A stretch of DNA of 64,000 bases from Lycocorax pyrrhopterus obiensis (GCA_014706295.1 JACSVZ010000007.1:58480975-58544974), one strand, 5' to 3'; counted from the stretch's first letter, positions 1-12,984 are shown. Translations and numbers: made by a program. Notes: generated by a model not told the origin, from the letters alone.

Positions 1-48
1 CCAAATCTTGGCTCAACGGCGCTATTTAATAGCAGCGAAAGTACTTAC

Positions 49-238
49 CAGGTGGCCTATTAATTGCGAGGTTTCGGAAATGACTGCCTTTGATCATCTC
101 CACTGACAGCCTCCCTGTAGTGGCATTGTATGACAGTCCCACGAGCAGCTCTGGCACCCCTCCATGCGACAGGGACTGTGTTGAAGAAGCGCTATCACTG
201 TGAGAGATTGCTGACAGACTCAGCTGCGAATCTGCACT
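49..238 (-). CDS. SYT16: SYT16 exon: C2A-C2B linker and start of C2B
   Basis: Minus-strand exon of 190 bases. The acceptor is ..CTTTCCCTGCAG and the donor is CCACCTG|GTAAGTAC. It starts in phase 0 and ends in phase 1, giving 63 codons plus one base (residues 420-482, counting M1 at 25602). The first half is a Ser-rich linker ([16 protein letters not shown]). From about residue 446 it enters the second C2 domain with [19 protein letters not shown] and [17 protein letters not shown], the C2B start characteristic of SYT14/SYT16. The split last codon begins with G, fitting the D/N that precedes TYGKL in the family as I recall it. The remaining C2B exons are left of base 1, so the gene is truncated by the window, not broken. 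Confidence 0.95.
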
Positions 239-1300
239 CTGCAGGGAAAGAGCACTGAGAGAAGCATCAGGACAGTCACCACCCCACCCCCCCCTTAATT
301 TATATCTTGTGGCCTTGTTTAGTAAGATCTCTTTTAAGAAATTACAATAACTGAGAATTAATTATGCTGGGGCACCAGAAGAATCAGAGTGTCACTTTTA
401 CAAAAACACATCTCTGAACTTTCTCTTTAAAGATGAGGAACTCTGAGTGAAGTGTTATCACGAGTGTAAATCAAAGCCTCTGAGATAAGCAAACATCTTG
501 CTACACTAATACTCAGTACATCTCCTTGATAATGGCTTTCAGATGGAATACACTTTTCAGTTTGGCAGTTTTTGGCCACATACTGTGCATTTTCTTACTT
601 TCTTTCCTTGCTACCACAACGCTTTCTCTATTCTCCTCTTCACCTGGAGTACGATGTTTTATTCATTTCATGTGCACAACCTCTCTCCGAGCTTTTTGTA
701 GACAATGAATCATGACAGAGCTCATCTACACAAATTGATTGGCGTAGCCAGAGCTGGGTACAACTGTGATGTGCGTGGAAAATTAAGAAGCAGCACAGCC
801 AGTTCCTCTTCACATGACCCACCTCTCCCCTTCCATCTGTCATGTAGAGGAACATTACTAAGCACTTCTGGCAAGATGGAAACTGCACAGTGTGGAGATC
901 CACAAGCTGGTATCTAGGGCCAAATGAGGTAGCTCCTGCTCTGGCAGTACCTACTCAGTGGTGCACAAGAACCGCTGTCCTTATTGAAATTAAGACTAAT
1001 TATGCCTTGGTGGTTCCCAGACCAACCTACTGTTTCTGAATGGCACAGCATGTGATGGCTCGTGCAGCTGTAGGAGATCCACATGATTCTGTGTAACCTT
1101 GCTAGCTGAGCTACTGTTAATAAAGTACAGCTCTGCACAGGGAAGAAATGCCCTGTGCTTCCCCTTACTGACAACTTTTTAAGTGACAGCATGCCAGATC
1201 CACCAGTCACACACTGACGGCCCTGGATGAAAGACTTCAGGAACACCCCATTCACCAAAAAACAAACAATTTTATGGACTCTGTCTTTCATCAAACTTAC
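239..1300 (-). other. SYT16: SYT16 intron between the C2A and C2B-start exons
   Basis: Intron of 1062 bases with GT-AG ends (donor GTAAGTTT at 1295-1300, acceptor CTGCAG at 239-244). The reading frame of the C2A exon runs on to 914 on the minus strand, but this tail has no family resemblance and lies beyond a good donor. A C-rich run sits near 281-294. I see no repeats or RNA genes in it. Confidence 0.9.
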
Positions 1301-1744
1301 ACTCAGGTTACTCCTTGGTTCCAAGAGCAGCGTCACCTTCACTTCCCCTTCCTGGCTGATGCCGGTCAGGTAGAACCACTGCTCCCCCATCATCTTGTCC
1401 CCAGCCATCTTGTGCACAGCGTAGAGGCGGAAGCGAACAGCGTGGCTGCTCAGCTCCTGTGGTTCCAGCTTGCTGAAGGTGATTTTATCTTGGAAGATGG
1501 GGATGGGTCCTCTCTGCACACTCGTCTTACCCCTCTGTTTCTTGCCCGGCATCAGAACCGCATGCACTTGCCAAGTGTTCACACCACTGCGGTCCTTGTC
1601 CGGGATGTCCCTGGCCTCCAGGACAGTGGCTACCAGCTTTTGACTTGAGGATTTGTAGGTGAAGATGACATCCAGGTCACCACATTTGCAGATGGGCTCA
1701 TGGGCACCGTGATGAGCTGGCACACTGTTCTCTTCGTTGTGCTC
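1301..1744 (-). CDS. SYT16: SYT16 exon: complete C2A domain
   Basis: Minus-strand exon of 444 bases (148 codons, phase 0-0, residues 272-419). The acceptor is ..TTCCTTCTCTTTGCAG and the donor is CTGAGT|GTAAGTTT. A short linker (EHNEENSVPAHH) leads into a C2 domain from about residue 292 (CGDLDVIFTYKSSSQKL) to about 416 (LLLEPRSN). The blocks EARDIPDKDRSGVNTWQVH, GKKQRGKTSVQRGP and HAVRFRLYAVHKMAGDKMMG match the type-I C2 fold of the SYT14/SYT16 subfamily. Most of the acidic residues that coordinate calcium in SYT1 C2A are absent: the loop-3 YDFD-like site reads Y379-A-V-H, and the second loop-1 Asp position is N327. The domain is therefore expected to work without calcium, in lipid or protein binding and in homo- or hetero-oligomers, as known for this subfamily. 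Paralogue choice (SYT16 over SYT14) rests on the sequence as I remember both. Confidence 0.95.
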
Positions 1745-4700
1745 CTGCAAAGAGAAGGAAGAAGTAAAATCTCCGCTGGAGTTCAACCGCCATTGTGATT
1801 CCAGCTCCATTTAAAAAGAAATTGTTCTCCTCTCTTGTGCCTGCAAGTATAGGCAGTTGCTGTGTGAAACGTGGATCCCACTGTTTCTGGAAAGGCCAAT
1901 GATAGTTAATTGCCTGATTTTGTGTAATAGTCCCCATACTCTCTAGTAAGCAACAGCACTTGTTGAAACATTTCCAACAAAAAGTTTCATCAATATTTAA
2001 GTGTTTTGCAGGAGACAGTTAATTTGGTAAACATTCTACACAGAGAAAAACTGAACAAAGGGTTTTTTACATTTCATTCATGTCAATTTTGAGGCACTAA
2101 CAAAACAGTTTGATCTACTCAACCTGTTACTTTGAACATACACTGGAATTTTTTTTCAAGGTGGATTTTTTTACATTTTCAAAATCCAGCAATTCAGCCA
2201 AATCTGCTAACTTTTTGGATATTTTGTTCTGTTAGAAACTTAAAAAAAATTAAGCATTGTGTTCAATTTAAAGAGGAAATCACCATGTCAGAATTTCTTG
2301 TGGAACGGAAATTCCATTTCTGGATGCTAACCCATAATTAAATACTTTTCCTACAGCTAAAGCAATGACAATGGGGAAAAGTAATCTGATTAAATACATA
2401 TTGATTCTTTATACCCTTCTAAAATCTCCCAAGAGAAGCATCTGTTCCTTCTCTTCAGTTTGGGTACTAATACATTCAGAATAAAAATTCAAAATAAACA
2501 ATCACAACATGTGCAGACCAGTTCACACACAGTCTTTTACCTACTTTTAAAACAAAAACCATCTTGATAAAACAAGATAAAACCATGGATGCTCACCTTA
2601 CCTTTTGCTGAGTGGGCGTGCGGGTTTCTGTTCAACAGTGCTTTTTTATCTTAGAGTTAGAATGTGCTTCGTGTGATAAAAGGGTTGCTATAGTGATCAA
2701 TGATTTGTATTTAAACATGAGTATACACTGTACTAGGGAAAGATTTTCAGTTAATAGCCAGAAGGTGAATTAAGGCCTGTCACCAGCATCTGAGTCACCC
2801 TCCTCCTCAAACATTTATCTTCTTTTCGCATTTCAAGTAACACTTCTTTCCAACACAGGAATCTTTTTGTTCAGAGAACAGATGATGGGCCACGGGACGT
2901 CTGGTGTAAGTCCCTTCAGAAGTGTCTGGGGTGCTGTGTCTCAAACAGGGCCTCGGATAAACATCAAAATCTTTGTTTACTTCCTGTCAATCTACTTTTG
3001 AAGTGCTCAGATTCATCTGCCATGACATGCAAAGCTCCAGATCTTCACATATTCAGAGGTGTTTAAGACTTGTGCACATGAACACAGAAGTCCGAGTGTG
3101 CGGATTAGAGATCTGCTGTTGTACGTCTTGCAGAGGTAATGTCAAAGGGGGAACAACTCAAAAAATTACTTGGTTGGCTACAAAAACACCTTTCTGTATG
3201 AACAGCAGGCTGCTAAAAACAAAAATGCAAGGCAGGTTGCCTGGAGAGAGAGTGGTGTTACGAAAATGTTAAGTGCTCCTGTGTAGCAGTCAAGTTATTT
3301 CTGTCTGGTTGATGAAATAATATATTTAACACGAAATGAGATTGTGCTTGATTCATATTTCCCTCCATATTTTCATCCCTCCACACTTCTATCTGTGCAT
3401 TGGCTATTGAGAAGATGGAATCAAGGCATGTTCAAGGACTGCTGCTAAGGTGTGGAGACAACTGTGCTTGAGGCATAACTTTGCTTTCATCTACACGCCT
3501 GAGCTGGAGAACGTGAACTCCAGTGCACCAGCACGAACCCACAGGAATGAAAATCCAAGAGACACTTTCCTTCCCCAACAGGGCTGGGTGTCTCACCTTC
3601 TGGCAGTGTGTAGGGCAGAGTGAAGGTCAGATATCTGGGTTTTGACCGAACAGCTAGAAAAGATTTGGCTTTCAGAAAATCTCAAATTGTGCTACTAGAG
3701 CTGTGGCCAGATCCACTGCAGAGAAGCCTGCATGAACTGGAGGCAGAGAGGGAAAGAGAAATGCCAAACTCCTTGGCAGTAAGCTTTCCATGGGAAACCA
3801 AGCTTTGGAGACCTCACAGGCTCGCCCTTCCTGAGAGCACCGTGCTATCCACGGCTCACCCCCATGCAGGTTTGCTCCACACCTACCAATCCTCCTTCTG
3901 TGGAAGTCATGGACAGAATTCCCCTCTGCTTTCAGAGCCCACTGGGCTACAAGTGCTTTGTGAATGCGTTGGTTATACAGACACTTGAATTGGAACCCAA
4001 GGAAAGATTGGGGTTTAGATGCTTCACCTGAATTTCTTTCTTTCCCTCCTACCCTGCACAGTTGTTGAGAGGCCAAGCCAAGTGTACTGATTGATACTGT
4101 ACGTCTAACCTGGTAGTTCAGGACAACCAGCATCCACTTCACTAAGTAAAATAAGTCCATTTCTGCCAGAGAAACCTGAAAGAGCAGCTAATTATGGACA
4201 AGGCTTGAAATGGTGCTTGTGGTTCCACTGCAGGGGCATAAAATTACCATTTCTGTCTCTAAAGAGTGGTCCTCTGAGTGGAGCAAAATAACACTTGGGC
4301 ATTTCTGGCATGTCAGAACATTTAGTTCCCGCAATAAAAAGTCTTTCATTAATCCACACAATACCTTTGAATGAGAAGCTGCTTGTAAGAGATAAACTGT
4401 GTCTTGGGCATTTCTGCTCCAGTATGCTGGAACCCTTCTTTGCGTTTTTAAAATGTAGGCACCAAGAGCAAAATGAGCGATGCATTCCAAAGGAATACAA
4501 GAGGACACTGGAGACACTGCGGCACACGTGAACCGTGGCAAAGCACATCGAACGTGGAAAAGGAGAAATGAGCCTCAGATGGGCAGACAAACAGGCACAC
4601 AGCAAAGAGAGGGCAGGGCTGCTGCCACACACAGCTCCCGTGTGGTGTGTAGTGTTTTGTGGGACTGGGTTGTGCAGCAAAGCAAAACGCTGCTCCAAAC

Positions 4701-5611
4701 ACCCCTTAGGGCTGGAGCAGCTGCACCAAGGAGCTGCCTTCCATCTCTGAACCGGCAGCAGGCAGCCTTCTCCGAGGACAGGGCCCTTCCCTCAAAGCCT
4801 TGTCTGATGGAGGTATGAATTTCCACAGCTCTCTTTTAACTCAGGCAGAAGATACGACCTTTGTGCTGTTTTAATACGTCTGATGCAGGCTGATATTTTT
4901 CCAGAAATTTAATCCTGCGGTAACACAATGAAAATCAACACATCATGCAGAGAGATTAGGAGAGAAAAGGGGGATGCAAAGTCATCAGGTGTTTATAATG
5001 CCTTAAAACCTGAAATGTTTCCTTGAGGATTCAAAATAAAAGTGCAGAACTAAGGGAAAGCAGACTCAGATTCTCTCCGTCCCTAAAAGTTTGCCTGGTA
5101 TCAATGGGGACAAGATTATGGTCACTTGGCCGGGTATCAAGCCACCCCCACCAGCTGCCTTCAGCTTTCCAGATGATTCCCATCTCCTAAGTCATAGAAA
5201 CCACCTGGAAAAAGACAGAGATCCGACGCAGTGACCACATACCCTGTCCTGGGACACACAACCTGCACATGCAGCCAGTGACCAAGCCCTGGGCCACCAC
5301 AGAGAGCTCTTTGCTAAATGACAGTAAATGCTGCTGGGTAGTTAAAGTTTCAATTTCAGTTCAGAGACTGCAGTCAGAAATCAAGCAATGAAAGAGCTCC
5401 TGTGAATTAGCATTAGTAGCAAGAGGTAAAATATCAGAAAAAGGGGAAGCACAAAGGAAGAGGTGCACGCTCGTGCACACAAGCACACAGGAGTACCATT
5501 ATCTTGTGCTGTGCTGATCAATTTTTCACTTCATTTCTCCTCCAACCTTTTTTGGCCCCCAATATCCTTCAAAAGCTTTCACCATGTGCAATAAATGACA
5601 ATTCACCATAC
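1745..5611 (-). other. SYT16: SYT16 intron between linker and C2A exons
   Basis: Intron of 3867 bases (donor GTATGG at 5606-5611, acceptor TTTGCAG at 1745-1751). It is mostly AT-rich unique sequence. Around 3620-4826 several frames on both strands stay open for 80-170 codons, but none resembles a known protein or has a convincing exon structure. I saw no LINE, LTR or RNA gene in it. Confidence 0.85.
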
Positions 5612-5868
5612 CTCAGGGCTCCAAGCCGATGAGCTGTCAGTAGCATCATTTACTTCCAATCCCTGGTTGGCAAATGCTGTCTCCATTTCCAGACGTCCTT
5701 CCCTGTGTCCCTGGCTGACACCATCCCCAGTTCTGGGCTCCATCCTAGGCTCTTTGTGCTGCCCAGTGCCCTTACTCCTGGTTGCTGTTCTTGAATCAAC
5801 AGATACATGGTCATCTTCACGATAGGAGAGGTTGTCTTGGCAACTCAGCTGGCTTAGTCCATCCAGAT
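5612..5868 (-). CDS. SYT16: SYT16 exon: cytosolic linker before C2A
   Basis: Minus-strand exon of 257 bases. The acceptor is ..AAATTGTTAG and the donor is CCTGAG|GTATGG. It starts in phase 1 (two bases finish a split Asp codon) and ends in phase 0. It covers residues 186-271, starting D-LDGLSQLSCQDNLSYRED and ending SSSAWSPE. The sequence is hydrophilic, rich in Ser, Asp, Glu and Arg, with no domain I can name; it is the low-complexity spacer between the conserved N-terminal block and C2A. Identity as SYT16 comes from phase continuity with the exons at 25047-25610 and 1301-1744 and from its position between them, more than from its own sequence. The acceptor tract is weak in pyrimidines. Confidence 0.88.
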
Positions 5869-6973
5869 CTAACAATTTACAGCAAGAAAATAATTTCAGA
5901 GTGTTTAGAATAAATTCCTCCCCTGTGCCAAAATGTGCCTTTCTGTCCTTTCTTTAATTTTTTTTCAAACTTTTCCCTAATCTCCAGTGCTTACAAGAGA
6001 CAGTTTCTGTTTCCTGCAGCACTGAACCTACAAAATAACCAATCTTGTTTAAATCAGCATTTGATGGAGGGGACATGGCTGTTTCTCACCCCATCCTGAA
6101 CTGAGAAACCTGTTGCCTTTACTTGAAGAAGTTATCCACCAAATGCCAGTATCAATGGAGAGTCTGGGATATTCAAGTGCAGCCCCAAAGAAACCTCTTC
6201 TACGAAAACACAGCTCAAACTACAGAAAAGCACAGCAGAGGCCTGATGAACAGGTATCACAGCTTCCTCCTGCGCAGGAGGAGGAGGAGATGACACGAGT
6301 TAGCACTGTCCTCAAGAGCATGGTGCTGGTGAGGAAAGCAGCTTCACAGACATAACAGAGGGCCAGCATTACCCTCTCACCCATCCCTGAGAGCTTAGAC
6401 CAGCTCCAAAAACCAACTCGGAATCTCCAAATCCCATGCTTGGGCTGAATTGTCCCAAGGACAACTGAGGGGAGATGTGTTACCTAATTTCCTAACTGCT
6501 TTTATTAGTTTTAATTCATCTTGTCCTACACACACTTACTTCATGAGTTAGGGTAAGGTTCATTAATGAGAATAAAATAATCCTCTCTGCTTCACACCAC
6601 TGATTCCTTTTCCACACCATTGAAATCTCTATTATGAACACAGGGTGCTTTTCTCTACTTGAAAGCACCAGTGAGAGCTCTCTGGATGGACCAGCACAGA
6701 CAATTACATGTCCAGGGACACAGATGAAAATGACATCATGATTTGGCCTTGGATGTGTTCTGCAAGCACTTTCCGAAGAAAACCAGGGACATTCCTCCTC
6801 CTAATGCATCTCATGATGAGCCTTGCTTCAGGAACACGGAGAGAGAGATTCTGCCTCCATCTCTTTCAAATAAGCAAAAAAGCAGTCACAGTGAAAAAAT
6901 GATCTGTGCTTCCAGACAGCAATGAAAACATAATAACTTCCTTTGCAAACAGAGCTGTTTGGGGTTTAAAGGT

Positions 6974-7045
6974 TTCACAGAAGGAGGTGAGGTTGGAGGG
7001 GCCTCTGAAGGTCATCTTGTCCACTCTCCTGCTCAAGATGGGCCA
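6974..7045 (-). repeat. CR1 LINE fragment (antisense)
   Basis: The stretch around GGTTGGAGGGGCCTCTGAAG and GTCATCTTGTCCACTCTCCT matches, with divergence, the reverse complement of the CR1 3' region common in bird genomes (..GGTTGGAAGGGACCTCTGAAGGTCATC..). It is short and diverged, so the edges are approximate. Confidence 0.7.
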
Positions 7046-7194
7046 CGTCATTGTTTGTTCCTATGAAGGTCGCTACTGAAGAACAATAATTTTTTTCAAA
7101 TTTGGTCTCCAGTTAAAAATTTTAAAAAGAGTATTAATTACTGTGTTTAATAGAAAACTATTAGTTGCTTTTGTTAAACAAAACAATGTTTTTA

Positions 7195-7945
7195 TTCCCT
7201 GTCTGATAAATGAGATAGGGAATCTGGTGACAACTGACATGGAGAAGGCTGAGGTGCGCAACAATTTTTCTGCCTCAGTTTTCACTGTCAGCTGCTTGTC
7301 CCACATCTCAAGTCCGTGAATCTCCAGGCAGGGACTGGAGGAATGAAGTCCCACCCATCTTAGGAAAAGATCAGGTCTGAAACCCTCCGAGGAACTTGCA
7401 CATACACAAATCCATGGCACCACATGAGATGCATTCCAGGGTCCTGAGGGGACTGGCTCATGCAAGAAAGACACGGACCTGTTAGAGCAGGCCCAGAGCA
7501 GGGCCATGAAAATCGTCTGAGGGCTGGAACACCTTTTGCATGAAGACAGGCTGAGAGTTGGGGCTGCTCATCCTGGAGAGCAGAAGGTGTCAGGAAGACC
7601 TTGTTGCTGCTTTTCAACACTTGAAGAGGGATCATAAGAAAGACGGAGGGACACTTTTTGCCAAGGCTTGTAGTGACAGGACAAGAGTAATGATTTTAAA
7701 CTGAAACAGGTAAATTTAGATTGGATATAAGGAAGAAATTCTTTACTATGAGGTGGTGAGACTGCTGGCACAGGCTGATCAGAGAAGCTGATTAAACCCA
7801 AACTATGTTAAACCATGACAGTGCCCCAACATTAGAAATGCTCAAGGCCAGGCTGGATGGGGCCCTGAGTAACTTGATCAAGGCAAGGGGATTGGACTAG
7901 ATAAATTTTAAAAGTCCCTTCCAACCTCAGCCATTCTGTGATTCT
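7195..7945 (+). repeat. CR1 LINE, 3' part with internal deletion
   Basis: Sense-strand CR1. The left part (about 7218-7460) resembles CR1 ORF2 sequence: GACATGGAGAAGGCTGAGGT, then a TCAGTTTTCACTGTCAGCTG block, then CACATGAGATGCATTCCAGG. At about 7461 it jumps directly to the far 3' part (GAGCAGGCCCAGAGCAGGGC, GCTGGAACACCTTTTGCATG, ATAAGGAAGAAATTCTTTAC) and ends in CCATTCTGTGATTCT, the typical 3' terminus. The reverse-transcriptase portion that normally lies between is missing. Frames are interrupted, so it is a dead copy. Confidence 0.88.
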
Positions 7946-10900
7946 CGACACATCCCCCTGTCTTAGAACAAAAAGCCCAAATCTTTCTGAGTTGAAGAAA
8001 TTCTATGTTTGGCCTTAGCAGCAAATATGCTGTTTCTGATGCTTATCTGCTCCACACACACACAAAATCCAATCAAGGGAGTGGGGATTATATTCAGGAA
8101 ATATTTCCTGCAGGTGATCAGAAGTCCTTGCTCCTCTCCTTGGCTGCTCTTTCAATTTAAGAACTCAGAAATTAGGAGAATAACTTTATCCTCTTTCTTC
8201 AACTATGAATGATCTCACGCTCTCCCTCCCAGCAAAATGCTTCAAGCACAGGCACTTCAACCGAGAAGTCTGAGAGCATCTCACAGCTTTGTAATTATGG
8301 TCCTCTTCCTCATGGGAGATGGTCCTTCAGGAGCAAAGAGGGATCCAAATTCATATCTCTCAAATTCCAGGTGAGTGCTCTTCTCATTCCCTTCTGAAAT
8401 GCCAAACCCGTCTCTTCTCCTCCTCCTCATTCTCCCATCTGGCAGACCTAGTTCTGAAACTGAGAGCCCTCATTGTCTTGCCTCTGCCCTGAGCTGAAAG
8501 TCTTGAGTGAGGGTAGAAAGTAATTTAATTTTTTTTGTCATTACTCCCCTTCTTCTCTACAAAGTCAGAAAACAGAAAGACGTCAACATAAGAGCATAAG
8601 CAAGAAATAAAATAACAGAAATTCCACGCATTTACTGAGACTGAATGGATACAGGCACTCCTTAAGGCATTTAATTAGCAAGCCAATGTCTAATACACAT
8701 TTAAACAGTGGGTCATCCATCAAAGCACACACCACACAGCAGGCTTTCAGAATAAAATGCTTCTGTAGTAAGAAATTATCCTCACACAATTGTCTTGTGG
8801 GTTTGACTCCTGCTGGGATAATATCTAGATCAATAATAGAGGAATTTTCAAAAACTACATTAAAGCCATAAAAGTCTACCCGTAGCAGGAGAACTCCAGA
8901 AGTGTATTAATAGAGCAACCATCTCCCTAAGACTCAGGCACAAAATGAATGTGTTAGGAAAGCAAATGTAGCATTCAGAGGAAGTAAGGGAAAAGGTGAT
9001 TCACCCAAACCAATCAGTGAAACAGTCTGGCTTTTTCTTTAAATTTAAAGCAGTTTGGTAAGAGATAATCACGTATAAATACCAGTATTAGACGATCATT
9101 ACAGGTAATAACCTGACTATACACACTAGAACAACTACACCTCTCCAATTACATCCGTTCCAACATTATATTCACAAAATAAATGTTGAAAACAAAAGTT
9201 CCTCCTGTAAAGGAAAAGGTCAGAGCAGTAAAATGCCTGTAATTTACCTGAGAGATCTTTAAGGAAGAAAATGTCAACCGTCTTATGAATACCTGACGTG
9301 AATAAACAGCACGGCATCAGGGACAGAGGTTGAGACAGCATTATCTGAACTTTAATTAGCCAAGAGTCCCTGCACAGCAATAGCAGACAATTCTAAAATT
9401 AAGGACAGGTAGTACTGTACAATGAAAAGCTGTGATTTCCCTCAAGAATCCTGTCTCCCAAACTTTCCCTTTCAGGTCACATGTTCACAACCCAGGAAGG
9501 AGGCAAGGGGGATACTGGGTAGCAGAAATCACCAATATATCAGAGAAGTCTGTGTTCAGGGTTGGAGAACTGTCTGTGAAGAAACTGTGACTTCCATCAG
9601 ATGAAAGGATGAGCATGACCTCCTAATAGAACCCTAACAGGAACTGGGATATGGAAGCATCTCTCCAAAGATACACGGAATGCTTGGCACATCAAACACT
9701 GAAAACCAGGCTGGAAAATATTGTGCAGTCCCTCCTCACATTGGCAGGCAAATGTTCTGGCTAATTTACAGTATCTTTCATTTTTTTTTTCAATGACACA
9801 CAATCTCTCAGTACTATGAACCATTACCAGGTGCCAAATAAATGTCCCGAGAGGTCTCATCACTTCCTAAAACTCAATGCCAGAGTTAAAAGATGAGGCC
9901 TGGTAGATCTTGCTAAATTAGCACCACATAGTTCATTAAGCAGCAAGAAACACAGATGAAGAATTTATGTGTGCCCACTACCTGTGCTGACCAAGGCCAA
10001 GTTTTCTCTGAGGACTTCAAGAAATCACTGTGCTTCCACACCAAAAAAAAAAAATTAAAATAAAACCAAAAGCATGTCTTTTCTTTGAAAGAAAATAGAT
10101 CTCTTCTTAAGACTGCATATAAACTCATGGAGAAAGTGAAAAACGTCTAAATACTGTCCAGAGGAGGAAAGCATTTCAGTATGGATCTAGGTATGTCTGG
10201 TCTTGAAATCCTCCTGGCTACAAGCAGTGATTTTCAAACCCCTCTTCCTATAGGACAGCAGAGACAAGGCTCAGTGGGACTGAGGCGTATTTGCCCTCAC
10301 ACAGCAGCAATTCTCTTGCCTGGCCCCTGCTACAGCCCCAGTTCCAAACCACCCCTGCACCCCTTGCACTGAGACAAACCTGATGCAGGGAGACCAAGCA
10401 GTGCTCCTGCCCGTGGTTATTTTGAGATTAGCCACCAAAAGAGTGCTAAAAAACTTCCTAGAAGAGCCTCGAAGGAGCAGAATCATTATCTAATTACAAC
10501 AAATCTAAACAAAAATGGCTTGTAAATTTTAGGGGTTAAAGAGAAAAAGGATCTTAAACTTCAAGTGACATTATGCAATCAGGCCAAGATTGTTTAATTT
10601 ACCACATGCTGGGTAATAGTCTGAGAAGGCTCCATGTTTCCAGAGCTAAAATAGGCTCTTTATTAACAGGGTGATTTGCAGAGAGGCTGTGGGCAGAGCT
10701 GGCATTCAAGCCTGTTCAAGTCCCCAGTGCATCCTCCAAACACTTCCTTCATGCTGCGTGCACTCCAAGATCTATTCAGGTTACTACAAAGATTTTTTAA
10801 CAGGTGAAAAGTTAAAGCTAAAATGAATCCAAAGTGCAGACTGTCACGACAGTGAAAACAGAAACAGAGGGTCAAGGAAACTCTCCTGTGAGAACACGAT

Positions 10901-12976
10901 GTGAGAAGACTTTGCCGTATGCCAGGGCTGAGTGGGAGAGAAGTTATTCAGGGCTCTCCAAGATGCTCAGCCTCACTGTGTGCCTGAGTTTGCCATAGAT
11001 TTTGGATTATGTAAGAGATGAAAACTACCAGCAATGTGAGTAAAAGACTTGTTAAGAGTATACAAGAAGAGAAGTCTCAGGCAAAGTCTGAATGTGCCAT
11101 GATCCCAGTCTGGACTGAGCACCTTCAAAAGATCCTTCACCCCTCCCACTGAGAGGATCTGCTCAGCTGGAACAGGATGTGATACACCCTTGGGGCACAA
11201 TGATGGCTTTACATCCACAAATTTTTATGTTTCGTGATCGTGGCACCAGCGAGGTACCTCTGAAAATAAAAGTAAGAGCAACTCTGCACTGTGTGGTACC
11301 AGAAGAAGAGCTAGATGGAGAGACATATCTTCAAATGATCTAATTGGAGGGTGCATTAAATTCAAGCAATTATATTTCAAAATTTAAACATTCTATTGAA
11401 CTAAAAACAAAGGGCACTTTTATGGCTCTTCCCTCTAATGGACTGCTCCAGATTTTAGAATATGTTCAGGCCAATTTTCTAAATAGCTATGTTTTTAAAT
11501 GCATTTCATCTCTGTTTGTATAAAAGAGTCATTACATTAGTCCATGGAAGATCATAAAATTCTTCTCTTCTGTGCCATAAATTTTTAGTTTCTGACATTG
11601 CCTGACATTTGGCATATGCACTGGCAAATGATACAGCATAATTCATTCAATGTTCACCTTGTGTTTGTGAAGTTGTTACAAAAGGAGACATTCAGCTTCT
11701 GCTGAAAGGCTTGCTAAAGAGATGACTTACGTGGCACAGATAAAAAATAATTAGAACCAAGTCCTGCAGTCTTTACTCTGGAAAAATTTCCAATAAAAAT
11801 CCATGAGAATCCCTGCGGGTTAAGGAAAGAGAATTCAACAACAATATGCAATTAATGGAAAGACCTTAATGAACTTCAGCAAGTCTTGGACCTGGACGCT
11901 TCCCTCTAAGCATTTTAGCTGCAGGTAAAATCAGGAAACCAAGTTTAGCAAGAGAGAATGGAAGAACTAGGACTTGTTCTCCACAACAAAAGAACCTCTC
12001 TGTGTTGAGCCTACAGACTTCAGACTCCAACTTCTTTAACCTTTTTCCATGCGAGCAGAACCTCTGCATTCAGACACCTCTGTCCTGTGCTCCTTGTGGC
12101 TGGGGGGCCAAGTGGCTGAATTTGGGTCTACACTCCACACCTGCTTTTTATTCAGATACTTCTGATCAAAAACTTTGTGACCATGACACAGAGGTCTCAA
12201 ATTGCTTAATCACATCATGGTTATTGCCTGAAGATGCTGCCTGTTCGTCCTCCTCCCCGTATCTCTTCACTGGGAGAAAAACACAGCTCAGGCTTTAGAC
12301 AGTCTGCTGCCCCTGGCTGAGAAGCCAGAGGACACAGCACACTTCTGACTCTCGGGTGCACCCTCTGGGGGGAAAAAGTGACCAAGGATTTAGGGAGGAC
12401 TGGGGCATGAACTGAAGAATCACCTGCTTCTTCACACCTCTGGAAAGCTTGGTGATGTCATATTGTGTCAGCAACATTTACGTGTTATTGGACTCTGCTC
12501 AACTCTGCATGTTAACCTTTTTTTTTTTTAACTTATATGTTTAACAGAGCAAAACACAAGGTCACAATACACAGAAGAACCACTTGTAAAATCATTGTAT
12601 GTGCACAGGCAAAGCAGTAAACAAAGGACTTGAAAACTTCTTCATGCTTCCGTTCTCCTGCAGCCTCTGCCAAGGTGGGGAGAGAACCTCTCTAGTGCAG
12701 AAAAAGCAACTCAGATGTAACCTGCTTAGGGTAGCGCCACGAACACATAAATACAGCACGTGGCTCACAGGCACTGCTGACTCCATCTGCCAGCAGCAGA
12801 CGAGCTCAGGAGACCGATGTAAATTCTAACCTTTAAAAGTGAAGATAACGCATTTGAGCACGTCCCCATGCTGCCCTTGCCCTCCTGCTGCCAGCACGTG
12901 CGGTGCATAGGGGATGGCTGTACCCTCATTAGTGCTGAGCACCCGCCAGATAGGGGAAGGAGGGCTCAGGACGTGC

Positions 12977-12984
12977 TATATATA
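12977..12984 (+). promoter_or_regulatory. Possible TATA box of an antisense transcript
   Basis: TATATATA preceded by a GC-richer stretch with CACGTG (about 12895-12900). About 330 bases downstream is a strong donor, CCACAG|GTGAGG (13311/13312), on the same strand, and a frame stays open from the ATG at 12996 through the donor. This could be the first exon of an unknown transcript antisense to SYT16, or chance. No protein family is recognised. Confidence 0.2.

Noticed and set aside
914..1300. Extension of the C2A frame beyond the donor
   Set aside because: Similarity to synaptotagmins stops exactly at the GTAAGT donor, and the next exon continues the family sequence in phase.
3620..4826. Several overlapping open frames of 80-170 codons on both strands
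   Set aside because: They are open in many frames at once, match nothing I know, and carry no consistent exon signals. Likely chance in a GC-richer patch.
7073..7801. Minus-strand frames of 77-144 codons
   Set aside because: They are antisense translations of the CR1 element.
8790..8820. GGGTTTGACTCCTGCTGGG resembling a tRNA T-arm
   Set aside because: No matching acceptor, D or anticodon arms nearby. No tRNA, rRNA or CRISPR array was seen in the window.
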